A DNA stretch of 64,000 nt from NCBI GenBank assembly GCA_033065855.1, contig JAVXUO010001822.1, positions 1 through 64,000 on the forward strand, written 5' to 3'. A program made the translations under genes and the position numbers. The notes beneath the pieces are model-generated. The model did not search any database, had not been told where the DNA came from, and saw nothing but the letters and a program-made list of their open reading frames with translations. Source of the DNA: Escallonia rubra. Lineage: Eukaryota > Streptophyta > Magnoliopsida > Escalloniales > Escalloniaceae. Positions 21,895 through 31,200 of the stretch are shown here, piece after piece. The first letter of the stretch is position 1; the number at the start of each line of letters is the position of its first letter.

Positions 21895-22326
21895 ATGACA
21901 TATACTCCACGAGACATTTTTGAAGCTATGGGTCGTTACTGGGCAGGCGAAGATGAATTTCACTATTCGTTGCGTCCAAGTTTGCGTTACTCATCACGGT
22001 ATGTTAATACATTACATGCAGAATGGTCTTATCGGTTGAATGAATATGAGGTCCTTGTAGCTGATTCACGACACATGAATATACCCGTACCTCGCCAAAA
22101 AGCAATCAACATGCCTCGGAATACACATATGGAGCTTGAAAGGGCACTGCATCGTATACGTGAAGAAAACAATAGAATGAGAGTTCATCAAAGTAGGCAT
22201 AACCTACGTCGTATGGCACGTGAAAGCTATGCAGATGGTTGCAACAACGAAGCACGTTTATATTGGAACATGAGCTTTGAACCTGATTCAGTTTCTGATG
22301 CTCCAATGTCTGATGAAGATGACTAA
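21895..22326 (+). CDS. Unknown small protein 2 (143 aa), paralogue of the 19282 ORF
   Basis: The frame is open from further upstream, but the first in-frame ATG is 21895 (MTYTPRDIFEAMGRYW); the stop ends at 22326. The protein is basic and helical in the middle, with AEW at 42-44, PRN at 74-76 and IREENNRM at 88-95, and ends in an acidic tail (APMSDEDD). Spacing between the shared residues is identical to that in the minus-strand ORF at 19282, offset by one position. Both end in a Ser-Asp/Glu tail and have nearly the same length, so the two are diverged duplicates set head to head. The function is unknown. A nuclear role is only a guess from the charge pattern. Confidence 0.6.
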   Translation: MTYTPRDIFEAMGRYWAGEDEFHYSLRPSLRYSSRYVNTLHAEWSYRLNEYEVLVADSRHMNIPVPRQKAINMPRNTHMELERALHRIREENNRMRVHQSRHNLRRMARESYADGCNNEARLYWNMSFEPDSVSDAPMSDEDD

Positions 22327-22510
22327 AAATGGTTAGTGTTGAGGCTGACTGGTTTATCAGCGTGGTCATGTCAACCAGGATGCTTTCTTTGTAAGAAATA
22401 CCACGTAAAATTTATATGTTGTATTTCCTTATGTTCAGATGAAGAACATGACCGGTTTATGGGCACGTCTTTATTAGAAGAAAGGAAACAGTGCAAAGAT
22501 GTAGGAACAT

Positions 22511-22765
22511 TGAAGAACATGATCTAACTTTTGCAGCTGCAGGTGTAGTTTCATTGATTGAAAAATATTGTTCAAAGATGCCGCATCAATTCGAAAATGT
22601 ACGACATGATCCAATTATGGCAGCTATATGTATACTTTCATTAACTGATGAAAGCAATAATCATAACTATATATACTACTACTTGCCACAGGTAGAAACT
22701 AAAGAACATGATCTAACTGTGGTTTATGCAGGTGTATTTCATTAACGAAAAATATTTTCTTGAAA
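22511..22765 (+). repeat. Direct duplication, about 65 bp, spaced 186 bp
   Basis: GAAGAACATGATCTAACT at 22513 and AAAGAACATGATCTAACT at 22699 each continue into TGCAGGTGTA, TTTCATT and a GAAAAATATT stretch. Each unit contains a TTATGCAG or TTTTGCAG acceptor-like site. It may be a remnant of duplicated exon/intron sequence linked to the preceding ORF. Confidence 0.6.
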
Positions 22766-23280
22766 TCTGAAAAGAGACCCACTACCCAGAGCAAATTCAT
22801 GCTACACGGCCAAGAACAGAAACATGAAATCAAGAGGATACAACATTGTGGAGAACCAGTGGTACTCTTAGAAGGAGAGAAAGAAACAATCACTTTTAAT
22901 GAACACCTTCCCATAGGAGAGAACCACACACGCTGACATCACCAAGTAAGCACACTAAGTGCCCATAGTTGAGGAGCCACACAAGCACCCATTTGCCCAT
23001 AGAAGCCATGCTTTGCAACCACGAGTAGTGTTAAAGTGAAAATCAAGCGTCAATTGAAAGTACACAACGCATTTACGAGAAATCATTGTTAAAAAAAAGC
23101 GATTTATATAGAAGTCGTGGTTTTCAGTCACAATTTTAATTGAAGTAAAAACCAAGATTCACTTGAAATTGCACAATGTTTTTAAAAAAAATCGTCGTGG
23201 TTTTCAACGATCCAACGACGAACGTTTGGAATGAAACACGTTTTCTGCTCATTAAACCAGCAACAGCAAAATGTAAATCG

Positions 23281-23400
23281 TGACAAGAAAACGTGGTTCA
23301 AAACCACGATTTCGCGTAAAACGTGGTTCTGAACCACGTTTTACTAAAAACCGTTGTTCAAAACCACGATTTTCAATAACAAATCGTGTTTTCAAAACGC
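23281..23400. repeat. Array of ACGTGGTTC...GAACCACGT half-sites
   Basis: Four palindromic or half-palindromic units of the AACGTGGTTCNGAACCACGT type lie within 120 bp in the right subterminal part of the MULE. Related units sit inside every terminus of this family in the window (about 10018, 12004, 23640, 23828 and 63864). Confidence 0.75.
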
Positions 23401-23639
23401 GTCTTCTGTCAAAACCCAAGAAGAATCTGTCAATAGTCCCGGTACTTTGTTCCTCGAACCTGTTGGTTTCAAGAAGAGTAGTACATATGGATTTCTTTGA
23501 TTTTATACTGATGTGGCTGGCTGACGGTGGGTTTGGTTGGATCAGGTTGCGAGGCTGTTTGGGCCAGCTATCTTTGAAGCTTCAAAGCTGAAGGTTCTGT
23601 TTTTAGGGGTGGATGAAGAGAAGCACCCAGGGACGTTTT

Positions 23640-23699
23640 CTCTAAAAACGTGGTTCAGAACCACGTTTTTAGAGAAAACGTGGTTCTGAACCACGTTTT
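23640..23699. repeat. Two near-perfect palindromes in tandem
   Basis: 23640-23674 has 17-bp perfect arms around one A (centre GGTTC A GAACC). 23675-23699 has 12-bp arms around one T. Both are built on ACGTGG, and they lie 240-300 bp from the right end of the MULE. Confidence 0.9.
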
Positions 23700-23819
23700 T
23701 AGAATTAATTTCCTAACAGAATATATTTTTTGTTTCCAATTTTCTCTTTTAATTTTGTTTAAATTAGAAAAATTAAATGGGATAAAACATGAAAACGTGT
23801 TTGCAAACCACGTTTTTCT

Positions 23820-23938
23820 AGGAGAAGTCGTGGTTTGGAACCACGATTTCCCAAAATGTGGTATGCGGGTAAATAAGTTTGAAAATGGGGTAAACAGGTT
23901 ATTAAGTTATTAATTTGTATTATTTAGGGAAAAAACTC
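23820..23938 (-). repeat. Right TIR of the 14-kb MULE
   Basis: Reverse complement of 9927-10045 with a few substitutions. The target duplication GAAGCAAAGG follows directly at 23939-23948. Confidence 0.9.
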
Positions 23939-24067
23939 GAAGCAAAGGGGGTTGTTTTATTTTCCTTTGTAACCAAAAAAAAGGGGGCACAATATTTTTT
24001 TTTTACACGACATGATTATATAGGTAAGCACTTGGACATAAACTTTTATACAAAATATTAGATATGA

Positions 24068-24935
24068 TTTCATTTCTTAAATACAACTTACCACTAAGGA
24101 ATTATATAGGAAGAAATGATAGATTATAAGTAATAGTTTAGTACAAGATGATGTGAAAAATGAATATGACTTATCATTATATCTAACTTCCTGATCTTAA
24201 TTGATGTGTTTTCTCAAGTATTATCCCACATGCTCCGATATTTCCCCTCAAACGTATGGAGGCTTGATCCAAATCTTCATGAAATTTACGTTTGACATGA
24301 AATAATGATGAAGGAGTTGTCTTATTGAGCCACCATAGGAGAAGACTCGCCTTTAATGGGTTAGTCTACTAACAAGGTCATTCAAGACCTTAAACAACTC
24401 CACTATTTGCTAGTCATGTCACTCCAAATCAAAAAAAAAAAAAAGAGAAGAAAGAGAAATCTTTGACGGATAAATGGTACACCGAACGCAACAACTATGT
24501 CCAGTTTAATTGCAAGATTTTAGAGAAAGGTATAACATGGCAATTGAGACTTGGGAACAATTGTAATAGGATAGAATTGTTACTTTGATGAACGATATTT
24601 CGTACAAGGGAAACTTGCGAAAAGAAAAAAAAATATTAATAAGGAAGCCAGGCGGGCAGCTAGAACACCCTCATCCATTGTAGTGGAGAGTTGATGTATG
24701 AAACTATCATAAAAGGATCTTTGGCTATGATACAATATATAAATATTAAATAGGATTGCATTTCTTAGATACAACTTACTACTAAGGATTTATATAGAAA
24801 GAAATGATAGCAAATAAGTAATACTGAGTACAAGATAATGTTAAAAATTAATATAACTTATCATTATATATAACTTCCTTCCTGATCTTGATTGATATGT
24901 TTTTCCCACTACTATCCTACATTGTCCAATAAATT
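24068..24935. repeat. Diverged ~180-bp direct repeat, spaced ~680 bp
   Basis: 24068-24241 and 24752-24935 share the order TTTCTTA-ATACAACTTAC, CTAAGGA, GAAATGATAG, ACTTATCATTATAT, AACTTCC and CTGATCTT. A third short match (ACACGACATGA, TATAGG, AAGCAC) links 24004 and 25057. They are remnants of an unclassified repeat. Confidence 0.65.
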
Positions 24936-25010
24936 GTGCAGCTCATCTTGAATCTTCATATAAGGAGTCCAATAACTTGTACAGCTCATCTTGAACCATC
25001 GTATAAGGAG
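24925..25010. repeat. 43-bp tandem duplication
   Basis: TCCAATAAATTGTGCAGCTC begins the first unit (24925) and TCCAATAACTTGTACAGCTC the second (24968). Each continues through CATCTTGAA to TATAAGGAG. Confidence 0.9.
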
Positions 25011-26380
25011 GACTGAAATGACAGAAGCGGGAGCAAAAGGAACGCGAAATTTTCCTACACGACATGACTTTATAGGCAAGCACATGGACGTATTCTTGAG
25101 GGGCTTGAATCTTCTTTTTGTGTGGTGGGTGGGGTGTTTACTCTTCTTCTACTGCTTGCAGTACTGCAAATTAGATACTTTAGTCTTCAAGGTGCTCAAC
25201 TCTCACAACATTTGGGAAACGCCCTTGTTGCTGAAAATCTTTTAGTGATACATTTTTTGACAGCTTACTCGTTCAGATTCATGTGGATGCATATTACAAT
25301 TTTGACAATGACAATTAATAATCGTTAAATATTTTTAGTAGCTTTTCTTCTAACAGTTTCAGTGACAATTCTTTACGGCACTTTTTTAGCGTCACTAAAT
25401 AAAAGTCACTAAAAATATTTAATGACGATTAATTATCGCTATATAGGGGGTAAGAGGAAGATTCCTCTAACCAGGTAGCAGCTAAATTTTTTCCGTCGTT
25501 GAATTAGGTGGTGTACCAAACTTTCCCTCCAGTATTTTGCAAAAGGAAAGGTAATGGCCCCATTTTAAACTTCAAAGTCCTATTTGATGGGAAGGAATAA
25601 TGGCTTCCATTTGACTACTAATCCAAAACCCACTCTTCCGGAAACTAATCAACAAACCCCCCAGCACACACACACACCCCTTCCTGTTCGTGGTAATGGT
25701 TGGTTTATACTTGGAGAAAAAAAAGGGACTGAGCCGCATTTACAGGAGAGACTAGCTTTGCGCACACAGCTCACAGCTGAAGGTTTACCACTCTTTAACA
25801 ATCAAGGAGCACAGAACAGAGTCGGGTTTAGGGCCCATGCGATGTGATACCTTATTCCTGCTTTCTATTTCTCCGAGGAAGCGGAAAATGCAAGCATTAG
25901 GTGTTAGGTAACCAGGCAATTTCCACGTCCAACCTTGGGATCCTCTCCCTGCTTGAAGCAAAGAGCTGATTGACAACACCCTCGTGTCCGAAACTCTCTT
26001 TAATTGTATCGACTCTCCCCACCCTCTCGAGGATGGTCTTCTCTTTACTTTGTTAGGATTAAAATTGATGTTACCATGCAATTCCATGCCATGCATGCTA
26101 AAACGGGTCTGTGTAAAGAGAGTAGTTTTAAGTTCCAGACTTGGTCATACATTCAAATTCCCTGGAACGGCAGTCTAAACCAATTCGTCACAGAAAAGGA
26201 AAAAGGAAAAGTATTACAATTCTCAGGGTGCGTAACACTTCAATCTGCTCTTACCAGAATGGATCCATGCTAGTAAGATTACTTGGTTTTGGCTTTCAGC
26301 CCTTCAGGTTGCTCTTCTGGATGCTATTCGAGCAAATCATATACAACAACTAACTTTCAAAATCTGCATGCACTGTCTTC
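25011..26380. other. Intergenic stretch downstream of Shugoshin, no gene recognised
   Basis: The part at 25370-25445 has TCACTAAATAAAAGTCACTA repeats like CACTA subterminal sequence. From 25550 to 26350 the composition is more balanced and several short frames stay open, but none shows a known domain or consistent splice sites. A (CA)n run lies at 25664-25677. Confidence 0.4.
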
Positions 26381-26553
26381 GAAATCCGAATCATCGAAAG
26401 ATGACAATGGCCAGACATACAAAACTAACTTCACGGATGACCTAGAGATACACTAATCCATAAATTACAAGCATAAAACAGGATCAGGCCTGAAGAGTAT
26501 CAAAGAATGTTAAGCACTCATCCATGGTACTGCAGCTGTTTCTTTATTTCTGG
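26381..26553 (-). other. Probable 3' untranslated region of Shugoshin
   Basis: Immediately downstream of the TGA at 26554-26556 on the minus strand. The end of the transcript was not determined. Confidence 0.4.
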
Positions 26554-28173
26554 TCAATCTTCTCTCCGCATTTTGGTATTGATGGGAACTTCCTTGTACG
26601 ATTGAACCTTCTCGGCTGCTTTACGCGATGGTCTTCCGTACGAAGTTCTTTGTGATTCTTGAGATTTGGATCTACGAGCGCGATTTTCAACTTTCTCTGG
26701 CTCTTCAGTAGACGAACACACTGAAGTGCCTTCTTCATGCATCGAATTACCAAGTTGTCTACTAACTGGAAAGTTGACATCTTCTAACTCGAACAAATTC
26801 TCTTTAGGTTCTTGCTGATGTGATTTCAACCTAGCAGATTGTCTTCTCAGACAACGCCTAAAAAAGAAAAGGTTATTTAACTATTTGTACCCTATTTTTA
26901 AGAAAGGAGGTTTGTGAGATGTGGATAAAACAAAGACAACAGGTACGGGGCGCTAATTCCGATACGAATTGGACTGTATAGGTAGTGTAGCCTTAGAAAA
27001 ACAAGATATCAAGTTAATGCGACAAATGCTTTAGCCTTATGCCCACGTCCAGCCTCTTCAGAAAGGGAAAAAGATTGACAACGGCTGTTATTGCATGAGT
27101 AGGAACAGAATCTGAATACGAATGTAGAGAGGCATTATATTTCCCCAAAAATGTTATATGATAATGTACCACGAGAAAAATAATGATGATGATGAACAAG
27201 AGCAAAGGGAGCATATCAAACATGATGTCGAATAGTTCATATGTCGCCCAAATTAGATACACATAATGATAATACCAGTCGATATTGTACACCAACCTTT
27301 TATTTTCCACTGTCTCTTTTTCTGCAATTTGTTGAGATATAGTTGAAGGGCCCATAGCTGAATATAGGAGCAATTGCACAAGATAACGTGAGGAAGCATT
27401 TAGAATAGGTCGCATATTGTAATCTTTAGGTTAAAAGAGTTACATTGACTTCTTATAAAACGCCTTCTGCCGCCATTACAAGGTTTGTCGTCTGCAGTAG
27501 ATTTATGCTCCAAAAGTATTCCATCTCCCTCCTTGAAAGCCAGCAAAGATGAAGCTGAGTATTAGGAGCTTCATAAAGAATGAGAGAGAAACAAACAAAA
27601 GGCTTACTCGAAACACCTGAGAGTCATTCTTTTGTCCACTCATCCTTGATTGCCCCTGCAAATTCGTTCATAAGATCAGGGGTGGACCCAGAATGTGTAA
27701 TTGGGGGGACCGTAAAGTCATAAGAAAATTGAGGACTAACATAAAAGAATCGAAAGGTTCAGGTTTACATCAAACATTGACAAACTAAAAACATTAAACT
27801 TAAAAAGTTGTTCATCAAGACTTCACAAAAAAGTAAAATAAAAGAAAAGTAACTTTTCTAATATTGTATCAATTACTGGTCAAAGCAAAACTTGACGTTC
27901 TTTATCTATACTACCTATAAAAGTATGAATCTTGTAAATCAATTTATTCCGTTTTTGTCCTTCGTTAATCACTCTAATAACAATCCTACCCTTCCATAAA
28001 TACTATTATTAATTACTAATTTTGTAATCATTTCTGATTTTGCCCTCGGTTAGTTATTCCAATGACAACCCTACCTTTCCCTAATTATTTTTTTGTAATG
28101 CGTTTAATGAACATTAGGTCATAAATTTAATCTAAACCTACATTTACACATTGAGAAACAAAATGTGTGGTTG

Positions 28174-28239
<66 letters not shown>

Positions 28240-31200
28240 CACTACCTATAAAGTATAAATGTTTTAAGTCATTTTTGGACGATTATGTCTTCCGTTAATT
28301 ACGTCAATTACATTATTTCCCTTCTTTTATTACTCCCTTTAAAATTTTGATGAAATTAAAAGAACATTGGGTAATGAATCTATTCTATAGATTGGAAAAT
28401 GAAAAGTGTGATGAGAAAGAAAAAGAGAACAAAGAAATTTCTTTATTATTCTCTTTCTAATTTGGTTAAAATGAAATAAACATTAGATATTGAACTGGTT
28501 AATGAGAACTGTGATTTTTTTTTGGCATTTTTAGGTTAGCAAATAATTAACCAATTGAAAATTTGAAAAACAAAAATAAAATAAAGAAACTGAAATACGT
28601 GAAAAATCAATTAAGAAAAAAAAAATTGTTGGAAAAACAAAAACATAATTTTTTTTTTTGAAAAAGGGTTAAATATGCATAAACAAAATGCTAAAATATG
28701 GTGCCAATTTGAACTGAAAATATGTTAGGTTATTGCAGTTGAAGATCGGGTGTTTTGCATTTCTTATTGATGAAATGCAAAAAAACACCTGGTTTTGAAA
28801 ATTACAAATCTAAACATAAATCAATTTAGCAGTATCATCATACATTTCTTCAATCCAAAAAGCCTACGAAGAATATTTTCAAACATTGAACTGATTACAG
28901 TTGCGAACATCAAATATACATTTCTTCTAAAACAAGTCACAAAAGAAATAAGAACATAATTGAATTACATTATTTTGATCCTAAAAAAAATAATATCACC
29001 TCAAATATTACTCTCGACTATATCCACGTGCAACGCACGTGCTCTATATTAGTAGTCATGAAAATCATCAATGATTGAGTCTATAGTAAATGCCTCCATA
29101 TTATCTTTCTCAATGTGCGCAATGAAAGACTTAGTGAAAAAATCATCATCCATCTTGTTTCAAAGTTGAGTTCCGACAATAGTGCATGTATAAGTTAATA
29201 TACCAAAAGTTGATTAGCACATTATATGATGACAAAGTACATGTATAATTTAGTATACTATAAAAATTTTGAACTAAAAAACCTACCATTGATAAATTCT
29301 TATTTATTTGTAATTTGGAAGAATGAAGATGGAAAAAGGGAAATAGAAAGATAAAGGTAGCGTTTGAAACCTATTCTGCTTCCAGTTTTTTCTCTAGTTT
29401 ACAAAAAACGCGTTTCGCACACAGTTTTCGTTTTTTTTTCTTCAGTTTTGAAAATCAGTTTTTAAAACATGACTGTTTTTTAAAACTCTTATTTTGGAGT
29501 TTTGGGTTTCCAGTTTTAGTTTTTGTTTTGAGACCATCCCCATCACCCTCCAACCCCACCACCACCGCCCGATGCTACTGCCCACCGTCACTCGTCGGCA
29601 CTACCACCAGTCGGCCACCGCCGCCTACCGGCACCGTCGGGGGCCAGCGCTACCCGCCGTCCACTTCCACCAGCCGGCCACCGCCATCGCCAAAGAAAAA
29701 ACTCAAAATAAAATTTGGGTAATCAAACACCCAAAAGAAAAAACTCAAAATAAAAATTGGGTAATTAAACACCCATTTGTTTTTGTAAAAAAATAAAAAC
29801 TAAACTGGTTTTGGTTTTGGTTTTTTTGGAAACAGAAAACCAAAACTGGAAGTGATTTCAAACAGACCCAAAGACCTTGACGCGCGGGGGCACAAAAAGT
29901 CAAAAACCCAACAAAAAGAAACCCTAGTACATTAATATTACAATATGATGCATTTTCATAATTATTTTTAAATATGAGTACCCATTATTGAAAAAACTAT
30001 AAAAAAAATCAGAAAATTTGGGGGGTGACTGTGGCTGTCCAGGCCCTTGTTATTGTCCTCCCCTGTATAAGATGATGTTGACCAAATAAAGTAAAAACGG
30101 AGTCCATGTTAACTTTGGGGCAAACTAAACTCACCACGAGTAAGCTTTAAAAGGTTTGCCAATTACTACTGTGTACTTCTAATACACCTCTCTCCCTCTC
30201 CCTCCCCCCCCCCCCCCCCCCCTTCCACCCCCCTCCGCACCCACCAACCAGGCAACAAAAACTCATTTATCACTTCTCAACAAAACTAACCTAATATGTT
30301 GTGGAGTCAAAGAAAGTTATCATGGAGTTCAACTTTAACGAGGTAAAGCACATATAGATGTTTCAGTAGTATTAGTCGATGGAGCACACCTTGTTTGAGG
30401 ATGCTTTAAAAGGCTTACTAAAGCCAATACTATATGCCTAAAATCTCTCTCCCCCACCCCAACCAGACAGCCAAACTCGTGTATTGCATCTCAAATTGCT
30501 TCCACCAGCTTTTAACAAATATTTCTTTAAAAAATAATTGTGCAGAATCTTCTTTAAATGTCTAAAGCTGCCGTTTTCAGCTATGCTAAATAACGATAAC
30601 AACCATATCCAGAGGTTGTCTGTGCAATCCTATGATGGGCTCCAAGCTTTCCTATATCTTCATCAAGGATACAGGGAGATACAATAGTCAGCAAAACTTC
30701 TCCAGTGTTCAGAAGCAGGTGCTCAAACACCACATACTCTTCTGCATATTGAACACTAGATACTAACGATGGCATGTGCTCACCTTCCAGTGCTTAATTT
30801 TATATAGAATGAACCTCAGCTAAGCTCAACCAATCGAAGGAAGTCCTACTTAACAAGTACAGGGGTTGCATGAAGTTTGCATATTACTGTTAACATCACG
30901 TGTTGCAAATACATCAAGTTTGCAGACCACTGCCTTAGAAATGAACGGAACATTGTAATAGCTTCAGGGATTACAAGTGACCAAAGTAAAAGACAGAAGG
31001 GAGTTTGACTCAGTTTCATACGTCCTAACTCCTAATGAAGTACAATAATCTTTTTTAAAACTCAATATTGGAGCTTTTGAGTCAAACACACTGGAATGCA
31101 AGGGTCTAAGGAAGCAACATGAGGAAGGCCTCTTTATCTTAGAAACAAGAGGTCCGGAGTTTGAAATCTTTTGAATATTACTTGGTCAAAGAAAGAAAAA

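Larger units (their letters stand above)
9927..23938. mobile_element. 14-kb Mutator-like element (MULE) with captured host exons
   Basis: The left end begins GAGTTTTTTCCCTAAATAAT. The right end at 23938 is its reverse complement and matches it with only a few changes over about 115 bp. Both ends are flanked by the same ten bases, GAAGCAAAGG; a 9-11 bp duplication is the Mutator signature. Inside are the N-terminal domain of a MULE transposase (16485-17231), a RINGv exon pair (13911-14129), an antisense ARF exon (16057-16173), two paralogous unknown ORFs (19282-19716 and 21895-22326) around a tandem promoter-like repeat, and a second copy of the left end at 11910. No catalytic transposase domain was found, so the element is probably non-autonomous. 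The near-identical ends and intact duplication suggest recent insertion, although the cargo is older. Confidence 0.88.
27677..30065. mobile_element. hAT-like element in Shugoshin intron 5, 2.4 kb
   Basis: The ends are CAGGGGTGGAC (27677) and, read inwards from 30065, CAGGGGAGGAC. The flanks CATAAGAT (27669-27676) and TATAAGAT (30066-30073) form an 8-bp duplication with one mismatch. No transposase is present. A Helitron-like element (27905-29052) and a hAT MITE (29359-29867) are nested inside. The left end lies 21 bp from the Shugoshin exon 6 acceptor. Confidence 0.65.

Noticed and set aside
27014-27296. Extension of the Shugoshin exon 8 frame through the intron
   Set aside because: The frame becomes a hydrophobic, AT-driven string after a clear GT donor at 27296. 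Phase to the last exon fits only if it is spliced.
31090-31180. SINE-like GAGGTCCGGAGTTTGAAATC segment
   Set aside because: The B-box match alone is not enough. No flanking duplication or body was recognised.
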